From Ohtaekwangia sp. (lineage in GTDB: Bacteria; Bacteroidota; Bacteroidia; Cytophagales; Cyclobacteriaceae): DNA of 64,000 bases. The translations under genes and the position numbers were made by a program. Position 1 is the stretch's first letter; the number at the start of each line of letters is the position of its first letter. Under the pieces are notes generated by a model, which worked only from the letters and a program-made list of their open reading frames with translations, was not told the origin of the DNA and did not search any database. Below are positions 7,647 to 16,024 of the stretch, one piece after another. Where the stretch lies: positions 372,001 to 436,000 of the forward strand of contig JAJNPV010000042.1 of the NCBI GenBank assembly GCA_021155195.1. Reading direction: 5' to 3'.

Positions 7647-8189
7647 CTAAATTCCTAACTCTTCTTTATTGCTTTTAAGTACATCAATGATAAATGCAAT
7701 ATGCTCATGGAGGTCAACCCCTAGCAGTTCTACCCCTTTATACACTTCTTCACGATCTACTTTTGCGGCAAAACCCTTGTCTTTCAGCTTTTTAATAACC
7801 GATTTCACCTCCAATGAAGAAATTCCATCAGGCCTGACCTGACAGCATGCCACGACAAAACCCGTTAGTTCATCACAAGCAAGCAAAGCCTTGTCGAGCA
7901 ACGTATCATAAGAAACTCCCCACTTTGTATAGTGGGCTGATATGGCATGGGCAATCTTTTCTTCTCCCAGTTCTCTTAATTTTTCTACTATGATCTTAGG
8001 GTGTTCTTCCGGGTAAACTTCATAATCGGCATCGTGCAGCAATCCGGCCACAGCCCACTCATCAGTATTTTCACTATATTTTGTAGCGTATGCTTCCATC
8101 ACCAGTTCGATGGTGCGCATGTGGCGAAGGAGACTTTGATTAGTGGTGAGGGTGGAAAGTAATTCTCTGGCTTCTGCTCTGGTAATCAT
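7647..8189 (-). CDS. HD-domain hydrolase
   Basis: A 180-residue cytoplasmic metal-dependent phosphohydrolase of the HD superfamily. The HD doublet is at residues 52-53 in GLLHDADYE. Further His ligands lie in EEHPKI and AHAISAHYTKWG, and a later Asp in LLACDELTGF. The size matches the stand-alone HDIG-type proteins annotated as predicted hydrolases; the substrate, probably a nucleotide, is not known. Its ATG overlaps the stop of the upstream TPR gene by four bases (8186-8189), so the two are co-translated. Confidence 0.8.
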   Translation of the reverse strand: MITRAEARELLSTLTTNQSLLRHMRTIELVMEAYATKYSENTDEWAVAGLLHDADYEVYPEEHPKIIVEKLRELGEEKIAHAISAHYTKWGVSYDTLLDKALLACDELTGFVVACCQVRPDGISSLEVKSVIKKLKDKGFAAKVDREEVYKGVELLGVDLHEHIAFIIDVLKSNKEELGI

Positions 8190-9334
8190 TTTCGCTTGAT
8201 GGTCTTTCGTTTGGAATACACAAGATTGAAGCCGCCCAACACGATCCCGATTCCTAAAATTACAATCGTGATAATCATTCTGGTTTTTTGAAGTTCCAAT
8301 GATTTTACTTCCGCTTCGGTTTTTATAATCTCCATTTCCTTTTCTTTCTCCTGCAGATCAAGTGCTATTTCCATCTGCGCAATTTTGCGGCTACTTTCCT
8401 CGCCATAGATTTTTTCTTTTTTGAGATCGTAACGTACCATGGTTTCATAGGCCTCTTTCATTTTTCCCTGCTTGGAGTAGTTGAGTGCCATACTTTTTAA
8501 AATGGAGGGCTCAAAAATGAATGCTTGCATTTGTGCGCTTAACTCCATCGCACTATCTAAATAAGCCTGCGAGTTTTTGAATTGCCCGGCACGGGCATAA
8601 ACTTCACCCATGCTGCTGAGAACATTTAATACTACGAGTTGATCATTTTCTTGTCGCGCCAACGCTAACGCTCGTTTATAATATTCAACAGCGCGTTGAT
8701 AATTGCCTTGCTTGAAATATAAGTTACCAATGTTGTTCAGCGGGTCGGCATATACTTTTCCACTTTGTTGACTGAGTTGATACGCTTCGGTATAGTACTT
8801 AAGGGCTTGTTCGTAGAGTTGAAGGTCGTTGTGAAGATTTCCCAGGTTATTCATGGATCCAATGATCTTTTGCTTGTCATTGATTTCCATAAATTGATTG
8901 TGAGAATCCTCAAAATACTTCATAGCCTGGCCGTAGTCTTTTTTGAAGGAATAAATGTTTCCGATATTGTTTTTGGTAGTCGCAATGCCTTCCTTGTTTT
9001 GAAGGGCATCATAAAGTTGAAGCGAGATCAGATAATACTCTAGGGATTTATCGAGCGCACCCTGATTTTTATAAGCAACACCCAAATTATTATAGGAAGC
9101 GGCCATCCCTTTTTTATCATCAATTTCTGTGGCCAGCGAAAGTGCCTCACGCGTATATTCAATAGCTTTTATCGGATCGGAACTTAAATGCGCCCGAAAG
9201 AGCTCATTCAACGTTTTTACTTTAAGATCGCCCTTGGCAGTGGTAAGCACACGCTCAAGGCTATCAACTTTTGACTGAGCCAAAGCCATTGAAGAAGTTA
9301 CTAAAACGGCAAAAAATAGGTAGGTAGGCTTCAT
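8186..9334 (-). CDS. TPR-repeat protein with C-terminal membrane anchor
   Basis: A 382-residue exported protein. A signal peptide (MKPTYLFFAVLVTSSMALAQ) is followed by about six tetratricopeptide repeats between residues 35 and 280 (for example AASYNNLGVAYKNQG and PLNNIGNLYFKQGNYQRA). A coiled-coil linker (EKEKEMEIIKTEAEVK) and a single membrane helix (IITIVILGIGIVLGGFNLVY) come next, then a very short basic tail. The architecture matches the sensory half of Bacteroidota TPR histidine kinases or LuxR proteins, but no output domain follows. It may be a truncated sensor or a periplasmic scaffold. Confidence 0.75.
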   Translation of the reverse strand: MKPTYLFFAVLVTSSMALAQSKVDSLERVLTTAKGDLKVKTLNELFRAHLSSDPIKAIEYTREALSLATEIDDKKGMAASYNNLGVAYKNQGALDKSLEYYLISLQLYDALQNKEGIATTKNNIGNIYSFKKDYGQAMKYFEDSHNQFMEINDKQKIIGSMNNLGNLHNDLQLYEQALKYYTEAYQLSQQSGKVYADPLNNIGNLYFKQGNYQRAVEYYKRALALARQENDQLVVLNVLSSMGEVYARAGQFKNSQAYLDSAMELSAQMQAFIFEPSILKSMALNYSKQGKMKEAYETMVRYDLKKEKIYGEESSRKIAQMEIALDLQEKEKEMEIIKTEAEVKSLELQKTRMIITIVILGIGIVLGGFNLVYSKRKTIKRK

Positions 9335-9401
9335 GAATCGAATTTAAAGGTGTCAATTTAAGATATTATCTCTGAACATGGAATTCTGCAGTAGTTACCC
9401 T

Positions 9402-9435
9402 TTTGTAGGTCTTTTTAATTAAAATTATAATCTTG
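9402..9435 (+). promoter_or_regulatory. Possible promoter TTTG-N22-TAATCTTG
   Basis: A TTTG at 9402-9405 and a near-consensus -7 (one mismatch) at 9428-9435 precede the NTF2-like gene, implying a leader of about 20 bases. Confidence 0.4.
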
Positions 9436-9457
9436 TAGCCACAACATTGCTTCAATT

Positions 9458-9940
9458 ATGAAACCATTACCATTTTTAGTCACTCTCTTGTGTTGCACCT
9501 TAGCCAAGGCTCAATCAAATGCCGAAAGCGCAGTGATGCTGCCGATCACCCGGCTTTTTACAGGAATGAATTTAGGGGACAGTGTCATGGTAAGAAGTGC
9601 CTTTGCAAAAGAGGTAACTATGGGTACCATCACGAAAGATAAATCAGGAAATCCGATGATCAGGAAATCTGAACTTACAGGTTTTTTAAAAGCAGTGGGC
9701 AGTCCACATACCGAACCGTGGAGTGAACCCATTTGGGACGCAAAGATCTCTATCGATGGAAACCTGGCTCAGGTGTGGGCAAAGTATGCTTTTTATCTCG
9801 GTAAGAAATTTAGTCACTGTGGGGTAGATGCGTTTCATTTGATCTATGATGGAAAAGAATGGAGAATTTTTCATCTGGTTGATACACGACAAACTAATGA
9901 TTGCAATATTCCGGATACGATAAGCAATCAGTTTAAATAG
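9458..9940 (+). CDS. Exported NTF2-like (SnoaL-type) protein
   Basis: A 160-residue protein. An N-terminal signal peptide (MKPLPFLVTLLCCTLAKAQ) precedes a cone-shaped NTF2-like fold typical of nuclear transport factor 2 family proteins. The pattern includes LFTGMNLGDSVMVRSAF, then DAKISIDGNLAQVWAKYAFYLG and FHLIYDGKEWRIFHLVDT. Such periplasmic proteins are abundant in Bacteroidota, but their ligands are unknown. The phosphatase gene follows by 16 bases and is likely co-transcribed. Confidence 0.75.
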   Translation: MKPLPFLVTLLCCTLAKAQSNAESAVMLPITRLFTGMNLGDSVMVRSAFAKEVTMGTITKDKSGNPMIRKSELTGFLKAVGSPHTEPWSEPIWDAKISIDGNLAQVWAKYAFYLGKKFSHCGVDAFHLIYDGKEWRIFHLVDTRQTNDCNIPDTISNQFK

Positions 9941-9956
9941 CAATTTAATTTCATCC

Positions 9957-10442
9957 ATGATGAAACAGCTTACAATCATATTCCTATTTGTAACCACGTT
10001 GGCCTATACTCAACCCATTACAACTTTTATTTTGGTCCGCCATGCTGAAAAAGGAAATGATGGAACCAAAGACCCCGACCTAAGCGAAGCAGGCTTGATG
10101 CGTGCGCAATCCCTGACAAAATTAATGCAAGCAACAAAAGTAGATGCAATCTATTCAACACCATACAAACGAACGCGAAATACTGTGGCCCCCCTTGCCG
10201 CAGCTAAAGCATTCGATGTATTGGAATACAACAAGATTGAGGAGATGGATGCTATTCTTAAAAAATATCAAGGCGGTACGCTGGTTATTTGTGGTCACTC
10301 TAACACCGTTCCTGCGCTTGCAAACTATTTAATTGGTAAAGATTCGTATCAGGCATTTGAGGATAGTGATTATGGAAATATTATTATCGTTTCCCTGGTA
10401 GAAAGGGGAAAGAATGCCAATGTAGTTTGGCTGACCTACTAA
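9957..10442 (+). CDS. Exported histidine phosphatase (SixA/PGAM-like)
   Basis: A 161-residue histidine phosphatase superfamily enzyme. A signal peptide (MMKQLTIIFLFVTTLAYTQ) is followed by the catalytic LVRHAEKGN, where the His forms the phospho-enzyme. A second Arg lies in STPYKRTRNT, and the second catalytic His in ICGHSNT. It is compact, like SixA or small alpha-ribazole phosphatases, but exported, so it acts on periplasmic phospho-compounds. The first two codons are both ATG; either start is possible. Confidence 0.85.
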   Translation: MMKQLTIIFLFVTTLAYTQPITTFILVRHAEKGNDGTKDPDLSEAGLMRAQSLTKLMQATKVDAIYSTPYKRTRNTVAPLAAAKAFDVLEYNKIEEMDAILKKYQGGTLVICGHSNTVPALANYLIGKDSYQAFEDSDYGNIIIVSLVERGKNANVVWLTY

Positions 10443-10506
10443 CCAGGCCGCATAGAGATTTTCATTTCAACCAAAGGTTATGTAAATTCGATTAACTTTT
10501 TGTGTT

Positions 10507-10920
10507 ATGAAATTCCTCATCTCAATAAGTTTTTTGGTTATTTCTTTTGCCTCCATCGCGCAAAACGAGCAGGAAGAACTTCGCAGAAGTATTTATTTTG
10601 GAGGCGGCAGCTACAGCATAGATGAAGATCAAATGAGTATGCTTTCGGATTGGTTAGACTCAATACCCAATCTTCTCGATAAATACCAGATTCAACTAAT
10701 CAGTCATACCGATCCCATTGGTGGAAAAGAGTTCAATGAATGGCTTTCAAAAATGCGGAGCCTTTCTGTTTATGAGATATTAATTGAAAAAGATATTCCC
10801 GAGCGGTTCATCTCTATAAAAGATTGGGATTTTGAAAACCCTGTTTACAGCAACCAAAGCCGAAGAGGTATGTGGATGAACAGGAGGGTGGATGTTATTC
10901 TGTACCCCTTTGTATTTTGA
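10507..10920 (+). CDS. Small OmpA-like peptidoglycan-binding protein
   Basis: A 137-residue exported protein consisting of a signal peptide (MKFLISISFLVISFASIAQ) and a single OmpA/MotB-type domain. Hallmarks are the entry strand IYFGGGSYSIDEDQ, ISHTDPIGGKEFNEWLSKMR (a variant of the usual TDxxGxxxxN..LSxxRA) and the closing NRRVDVILYP. There is no barrel or lipobox, so it may be a free periplasmic cell-wall binder. The Asn that usually follows TDxxG is shifted, so diaminopimelate binding may be altered. Confidence 0.7.
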   Translation: MKFLISISFLVISFASIAQNEQEELRRSIYFGGGSYSIDEDQMSMLSDWLDSIPNLLDKYQIQLISHTDPIGGKEFNEWLSKMRSLSVYEILIEKDIPERFISIKDWDFENPVYSNQSRRGMWMNRRVDVILYPFVF

Positions 10921-11004
10921 AAATACGAAGTTGAAAGTACGAAGGCCGAATTCTGATGTAAATGATGAATTCGTAATTCTTCATTCTTCCCTCGCCATTT
11001 AAAA

Positions 11005-11082
11005 TCGTCCTTTATCGGACACCTTTTTTCACTTGCGGACGAGTTGTTATGCAACTAATCCCTTTTTTGCACGTCTAATCCC
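11005..11082. promoter_or_regulatory. Possible activator sites upstream of the efflux operon
   Basis: The imperfect palindrome TCGTCC-N6-GGACAC lies at 11005-11022. CGGAC recurs 20 bp later (11016 and 11036). CTAATCCC occurs twice, also exactly 20 bp apart (11055 and 11075). All lie 40-115 bp before the inferred start, a fitting place for enhancer-binding-protein sites. The assignment is inference. Confidence 0.35.
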
Positions 11083-11093
11083 GTATTACGTCT

Positions 11094-11108
11094 TGGCATG
11101 TATTTAGC
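11094..11108 (+). promoter_or_regulatory. Sigma-54-like -24/-12 promoter
   Basis: TGGCATG-N6-GC matches the consensus TGGCAC-N7-TTGC closely. It has the invariant GG and GC at exactly the right distance; mismatches are C to T and T to A. The inferred start is near 11120, about 40 bases before the ATG at 11158. Confidence 0.45.
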
Positions 11109-11157
11109 CAAAGCAAAGGCAAATTGGCAAGGCGGCCTCATTTTTAAAGCCATTTTC

Positions 11158-11832
11158 ATGATCAGTCTAAAAAACATTGACAAGTACATCGATTCGCGCT
11201 TTCAGCGCACATTTATCTTAAAAGGAATTGACCTTGAAGTTCAGCAAGGGGAGTTCCTCACCATTATGGGGCCAAGTGGTTCGGGTAAATCAACTCTTAT
11301 GAATATCATTGGCATGTTGGACGAACCCTCGGCTGGTGAATATTATTTCTTTGATGAACCAGTGCATAAGATGCGTGAGAAGCAGAAGTCGGAGATGCAC
11401 AAAAACTACATCGGTTTTATCTTTCAAGCGTATCATCTTATCGATGAACTTACGGTATATGAAAACATCGAGACTCCACTTTTATACAAAGGGGTTAGTG
11501 GTGGCCAGCGCAAAAGTATGGTAGCCGAAATGTTGGATCGTTTCAACATGGTCGCTAAAAAGGATTTATTCCCTGAGCAACTTTCTGGTGGGCAACAACA
11601 ATTAGTGGGTATTGCGCGCGCTATTGTTGGGCAGCCAAAATTAATTTTGGCTGATGAGCCCACAGGTAACCTTCATTCCGAACAGGGGAAACACATCATG
11701 GATATTTTTCAGAAACTAAATGAAGAAGGGATTACCATTATTCAAGTTACACACGCGGAAGAAAATGCTCAACGAAGCAAACGCGTAGTAAGAATTGCTG
11801 ACGGGGCAATTGAATCAGATCAAAAGGTTTAA
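11158..11832 (+). CDS. ABC transporter ATP-binding protein (LolD/MacB type)
   Basis: A 224-residue ATPase for an FtsX/MacB-type exporter. Walker A is GPSGSGKST, the Q-loop lies in GFIFQAYHLIDELT, and Walker B is LILADEPTG. Two positions depart from the family: the signature reads LSGGQQQLVGIARA (Leu149 where Arg is usual, and Gly for the Ala two residues on), and the D-loop reads GNLHS (His173 in place of Asp). ATG 11158 is used because homology begins there; the frame extends to 11098 across the putative promoter. It is followed after 6 bases by a TolC-type outer-membrane gene. The permease and adaptor are not in the window. Confidence 0.85.
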   Translation: MISLKNIDKYIDSRFQRTFILKGIDLEVQQGEFLTIMGPSGSGKSTLMNIIGMLDEPSAGEYYFFDEPVHKMREKQKSEMHKNYIGFIFQAYHLIDELTVYENIETPLLYKGVSGGQRKSMVAEMLDRFNMVAKKDLFPEQLSGGQQQLVGIARAIVGQPKLILADEPTGNLHSEQGKHIMDIFQKLNEEGITIIQVTHAEENAQRSKRVVRIADGAIESDQKV

Positions 11833-11838
11833 AAAATT

Positions 11839-13185
11839 ATGAAGAGAACTATTTCTATTTTTATCTTGGCTTTAATAGCCGGAAACACTTTCGCACAGCA
11901 AGCAACTGCCAAACTTACGTTCAAGCAAGCAGTTAAATTAGGGTTGGAAAATAACTTACTGTTGAATCAACAAAAAAATCAACTGGTTTTTACACAGGTA
12001 AATAAGAATTCCAATTTACTTCAAATGGCTCCCAGTGTGCAAGCCAATGGAAGTGCGGGAAGGTTTGAAGGAAATTCATTTAACCAACAACGAGGCGAAG
12101 TAGTTAATGGACAAACTGATTTTGTTAATGCAAGTTTGGGAGCCAGTCTCCCAATTTTTAACGGATTTAACCAAGTGAATGCCTACAGGCAGGCTAGTAA
12201 TCAGAACGATGCTCAATTAAATTTTGTCAATAGAACTACACAAGATGTTATCCGAAATATAGCAAGTCAGTATTTGAATTGTTTGCTGGATCAGCAATTG
12301 GTTATCATTGACGAGCAAAATTTACAAACCCAAAAAACTCAGTACGAACAAATTCAAACACAGGTTGAGCTAGGGAGCCGAGCTGAAGCTGATTTGTATA
12401 ATCAGGAGTTTCAAGTTCGTAATGCTGAACTACTTTTGGTTCGTTCTAAAAACAGACTTAAAAATGACAAAGCTATTTTAGCTCAAACTGTAATGATTGA
12501 TCCTATTGTTGCATTTGATCTTGAGCAGGTAAATTGGAGTGTTGAAGATATTTCTGTTGATCAGGCAACAATAGACCAGTTAAATGATTTGGCCCTTGAA
12601 AATAGAAGTGATTTAATGCAGGCAGGTTTTACTGAAAAGGCTGCACAATATGGATTTTACTCCACGCGCGGTAGATATTATCCAACCCTTTCCGCGTTTG
12701 GGCAGTTAAGTTCACGTTACAATTATATTTATGGTGCTCCCGATAACCGCGCCTTTAATCAACAGTTCAAATCAGATAACAGGCAGACAAGTTATGGACT
12801 TCAATTAATCGTCCCTATTTTCAATGGCTTCATCAGTAGGGCACAGGTTGCTCAACAAAGAGTTGCTTATGAAAACTCAAAACTTAATACAAAGAGTACC
12901 GAGATTAAAGTAAAGACAGATGTTTTAATTGCCTATCAAAATTTTGCCGATGCAAAGTCTAACTATGCTTCTGCAGAAGCTCAATTGAAGGCTGGTGAAC
13001 TTGCTTATAAGATGGAGAAAGAGCGTTTTGATTTGGGCATCTCAAGCATTGTTCAACTTACTCAGGCCAATCAGTCTTTTGTAAAGGCGCAATCGGATTA
13101 TGCCAGCGCTCTTTTTACATTGATGTTTCAGAAGTTATTAGTTAACTATGCTACTGGCACACTGCAGGAAACAGATATTCCTTGA
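11839..13185 (+). CDS. TolC-family outer-membrane efflux protein
   Basis: A 448-residue outer-membrane channel. A signal peptide (MKRTISIFILALIAGNTFA) is followed by the duplicated OEP domain: LTFKQAVKLGLENNLLLNQQ begins repeat one, and the NDLALENRSDLMQAG region begins repeat two. Long helical coiled segments (about 150-215 and 350-420) make the periplasmic tunnel. LSVPIF/GFNQ-type strand turns appear as ASLPIFNGF and LIVPIFNGF in the two halves. It should form a tripartite exporter with the upstream ATPase and components encoded elsewhere. A terminator follows. Confidence 0.9.
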   Translation: MKRTISIFILALIAGNTFAQQATAKLTFKQAVKLGLENNLLLNQQKNQLVFTQVNKNSNLLQMAPSVQANGSAGRFEGNSFNQQRGEVVNGQTDFVNASLGASLPIFNGFNQVNAYRQASNQNDAQLNFVNRTTQDVIRNIASQYLNCLLDQQLVIIDEQNLQTQKTQYEQIQTQVELGSRAEADLYNQEFQVRNAELLLVRSKNRLKNDKAILAQTVMIDPIVAFDLEQVNWSVEDISVDQATIDQLNDLALENRSDLMQAGFTEKAAQYGFYSTRGRYYPTLSAFGQLSSRYNYIYGAPDNRAFNQQFKSDNRQTSYGLQLIVPIFNGFISRAQVAQQRVAYENSKLNTKSTEIKVKTDVLIAYQNFADAKSNYASAEAQLKAGELAYKMEKERFDLGISSIVQLTQANQSFVKAQSDYASALFTLMFQKLLVNYATGTLQETDIP

Positions 13186-13208
13186 TAATTTATCCTTCTT
13201 TAAGAAGG

Positions 13209-13246
13209 AAAAGCTGTCTCTCTTGGCGAGTGACAGCTTTTCTTTT
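13209..13246. terminator. Bidirectional terminator
   Basis: The arms AAAAGCTGTC and GACAGCTTTT form a perfect 10-bp stem around 13 bases, with T-rich sequence after the right arm. It lies between the convergent tolC-like gene and the reverse-strand gene ending at 13261. Confidence 0.8.
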
Positions 13247-13260
13247 CGAAACGAGTTTTT

Positions 13261-13701
13261 CTATTTTTTGAAAATGTAACGGGTTATAAAAATTCCGTTG
13301 CCATCACTTTTTCCAGCATCACTTTCTACTCCACTGGTTACAAAAACCAATGTCCAACCTTCAGCAGTCATTGCAGTTAGCTTGGAGCTAACAACTGCAT
13401 CATTTGAAGCGATATTCTGAAAATTAATACCAGCTAAACTGTAAAAGTTTAAGAGCTTTGTTTCTTCAAAAGCATCAATTTTAACCTCCTCACGTTTTAT
13501 ATCACCCTGTTCGCTTTTGTTCCCTTTCACTCTGGCAGTGGTCAGGTTTTTGTAATCTGCATCTTCTTTTGGTTCTGTGATGCGCGATCTGCCAAGGCCA
13601 CCAGGTACAATCGACTCTACCGTTGTTATTACTTTGTACTCTTGAGCGGAAGCGCCAGCCGTAATCAATGTTACGAAGGCACTAAAAATGAATTTTTTCA
13701 T
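13261..13701 (-). CDS. Exported protein of unknown function
   Basis: A 146-residue protein with a clear signal peptide (MKKFIFSAFVTLITAGASAQ). The mature part opens with EYKVITTVESIVPGGLGRSR, a pattern seen in Bacteroidota proteins that resemble the DUF4177 fold: the later LLNFYSLAGINFQNIA and MTAEGWTLVFVTSG recall the LN..G..GW..V pattern of that family. No enzymatic motif is visible. It is a single gene in front of the large AraC-type regulator on the same strand, separated from it by 64 bases. Confidence 0.65.
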   Translation of the reverse strand: MKKFIFSAFVTLITAGASAQEYKVITTVESIVPGGLGRSRITEPKEDADYKNLTTARVKGNKSEQGDIKREEVKIDAFEETKLLNFYSLAGINFQNIASNDAVVSSKLTAMTAEGWTLVFVTSGVESDAGKSDGNGIFITRYIFKK

Positions 13702-13765
13702 AAAAGTTAGTTTTTGTTACCAAATAACGAGGCTGAGCAATATTAAGTTATAGGGACTTTCAACA

Positions 13766-15844
13766 CTACTTTTCAATCAATAGTCCCTTCTCTTCTAAAG
13801 TCGATTTGATCTTGTTATGATTGTCCCAAAACTTCTTTTTAAGATCCGCCAAAGCCTGTTTTACTTCAGGAATATTTGTTACCGATTCAAATTGCGGATC
13901 TTTATCGCAAAACAAAACCACCCAATACATGTAGTTCTCTTCTTTGGCAGCTAACTTCATATATTCTACTACCTTTTTTGTATCGTGTCGATAGGCATAA
14001 TAGGATGCAAGGCCTAGCGATTTATAGATTGACTTTTCGTTATCGATGTAGTGCTTGTAGCTTTCAACAAATTCTTCAGCTTTTTCTTTATGACCTGCTT
14101 TTAAGAAAACATCACCGATGATTAAATTCTCATGCACATATACGTCAAGCTTTTCATGCTGCCGAATAGCTTCAAACTTTTCATAATACTGATAAGCGCC
14201 TTCATAATCCCCCAGGTAATAGCTTAGTTTTCCAATATCTTGTAAAATATCAAAGCGGGTGCTGTCCTTATTAAACTCTTTGATCAAAAGCTCTCGGGTA
14301 TGCCGGAGATCTCCCTCTTTGGCATAAAGGATAAACGCTCTTAAATGTGGAGAGAAAGGATTGTCAGGATTATACGCCAATGATTTGTCAATGTATTTCA
14401 GGGCTTCATCAGTGAAGCCCGATTGCGCCAACGCATTACTCAGCCTCAAGTAAGTGTAACTTGTAGTGACGGAATCAGTTGAGCCAACGTTAAGCCGTAA
14501 ACCTTTGAGCGCATATTCCAGATGCTTTGAAGTATTGGGTACATAACCTCCATATAAATCGGCAAGAACGGCTATGATTTCCGATGAGTTCGGATTGTAT
14601 TCCAACCCCCTTTCCAGATAGGGTATAGCCAGTTCATGTTCTTTTCTTTGCATGTAGTAAACGGCCTTCGCCATCAAACTCTCTGCATTCTTAGGATCAT
14701 ATAACAAAGCCTTGTCGGAGTAGTCCCCGATCTCAGATGTATATTTTTTATCAGCTTTAAAGATATCAATGTAATAATATGCAATGGCTGCATCTGCATA
14801 GGCCATTGCGAATTTGTTATCGAGTTCAATCGCCTTATTGAAAAATTCAACGGCTGATTCCAGATTGTTTCGATAGCTCAAAAACTGTCTTCCTTTCAGG
14901 AAGTAATCATAGGCCTCCATGTTTTTAGTAGGGATTTTTTCAAGTCGCTCTACTTCTTCCGGGGTAATGATTACCTGAATTTCTTCAGCAACATCTTTTG
15001 CAATTTCTTGTTGCAAGGCAAAAATGTCTTTTGTCTCCCTCCGGTATTGTTTGGCCCACAAGTGATTGTCGTTATGGCCATCGATCAACTGTATGTTCAG
15101 TACAATCTGATCACCGATTTTTTGTCCGCTGCCTTCTATAAAATAAACAACGTTTAATTCGTTTGCCATTTCTGGAATGGATCGCGTTGCATTTCGATAC
15201 TTTTCGGTAGAGGTTCTGCTAAGTACCCTTAGATCTTTTATCTGCTGCAGGTTAATGAGTGTGGATTCCATCAATCCATTGATTAAATAAAGATTGGAAG
15301 AATCGTTGCTATCATTTTTGAAGGGAAGAACAGCAATTGATTTTTCAACCTGGCGAGTTTGAGCTGTCGGTAGTTTTTTATAGAAAAATAGAACGGCCAT
15401 CAACGCAACAATCAAACTGGCTGATCCAAGAATCATGACGCTTCTTTTTCGGTTTGTCTTTTCAGCTATTGGCAGGTTTCCAGGAATCGGCTCTTGTTTA
15501 TTGCTATCTCTTTTTCCCACCTCACCGGGCGGATACCCATAGTATTCGCGGAAGCATTTAATAAAATAAGATGTACTGCTAAACCCCACCTGATGGGATA
15601 CTTCTGAAACATTTAATTTAGCTGCACGCAAAAGCTCCATCCCGAGCTTCAACCGCACCTGACTGATCAATTGACTTACTGACAAATTAGTCTCCTTCTT
15701 CACCTTTCGAAGCAGATTTGAGCGGCTCATATGCATTTTATCAGCTAGTTCGGAGACACCAAACTGCTCATTGGCTATGTTTTCTTCCACGATAGCCGTG
15801 AGTTTTTTGATAAAATCGCTTTCAGATGGAGATGTTTCAGTCAT
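13766..15844 (-). CDS. Membrane-tethered AraC-type regulator with TolB-like and TPR domains
   Basis: A 692-residue one-piece sensor-regulator. Residues 10-110 form an AraC HTH pair: FGVSELADKMHMSRSNLLRK, then LNVSEVSHQVGFSSTSYFIK. A linker and a single membrane helix (about 136-155, SVMILGSASLIVALMAVLFF) follow. Next comes a TolB/FlgO-like segment (KSIAVLPFKNDSND through LWAKQYRRETKDIFALQQ), then about eight TPR repeats (residues 310-640). The predicted topology puts DNA binding in the cytoplasm and TPRs in the periplasm, analogous to CadC but with an AraC head. Direct repeats just upstream of its own start suggest autoregulation. The signal is unknown. Confidence 0.85.
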   Translation of the reverse strand: MTETSPSESDFIKKLTAIVEENIANEQFGVSELADKMHMSRSNLLRKVKKETNLSVSQLISQVRLKLGMELLRAAKLNVSEVSHQVGFSSTSYFIKCFREYYGYPPGEVGKRDSNKQEPIPGNLPIAEKTNRKRSVMILGSASLIVALMAVLFFYKKLPTAQTRQVEKSIAVLPFKNDSNDSSNLYLINGLMESTLINLQQIKDLRVLSRTSTEKYRNATRSIPEMANELNVVYFIEGSGQKIGDQIVLNIQLIDGHNDNHLWAKQYRRETKDIFALQQEIAKDVAEEIQVIITPEEVERLEKIPTKNMEAYDYFLKGRQFLSYRNNLESAVEFFNKAIELDNKFAMAYADAAIAYYYIDIFKADKKYTSEIGDYSDKALLYDPKNAESLMAKAVYYMQRKEHELAIPYLERGLEYNPNSSEIIAVLADLYGGYVPNTSKHLEYALKGLRLNVGSTDSVTTSYTYLRLSNALAQSGFTDEALKYIDKSLAYNPDNPFSPHLRAFILYAKEGDLRHTRELLIKEFNKDSTRFDILQDIGKLSYYLGDYEGAYQYYEKFEAIRQHEKLDVYVHENLIIGDVFLKAGHKEKAEEFVESYKHYIDNEKSIYKSLGLASYYAYRHDTKKVVEYMKLAAKEENYMYWVVLFCDKDPQFESVTNIPEVKQALADLKKKFWDNHNKIKSTLEEKGLLIEK

Positions 15845-15880
15845 TTAAGGACACTCAGTTTTTTGCCGAATTTCGACCAT

Positions 15881-15917
15881 TTGCGTCATAGTTTATATCG
15901 TTTCGTCATAATTTATA
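15881..15917. promoter_or_regulatory. Direct-repeat operator, 20-bp period
   Basis: CGTCATAGTTTATA at 15884 and CGTCATAATTTATA at 15904 differ at one base and lie 20 bp apart. They sit 40-75 bases upstream of the AraC-type gene and about 110 bases before the divergent ankyrin gene. Tandem sites of this spacing are typical for AraC-family proteins. Confidence 0.6.
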
Positions 15918-16024
15918 CTGCTTAATTGATTCTTGATGGTTTTGTGAGCATAGTTAGTTAGCCCATCCTCAGTGACCAGCTCACCTTTGTCTCACAAAAT
16001 TTTAAACCATTTAATCAACTAATC

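Noticed and set aside
9511..9997. Reverse-strand frames opposite the NTF2-like gene
   Set aside because: They are shadows of a well-supported forward gene with a signal peptide and recognisable fold.
10947..10973. CGAATTC...GAATTCG inverted repeat after the OmpA-like gene
   Set aside because: The arms are themselves palindromic and no T-run follows, so it is not convincing as a terminator.
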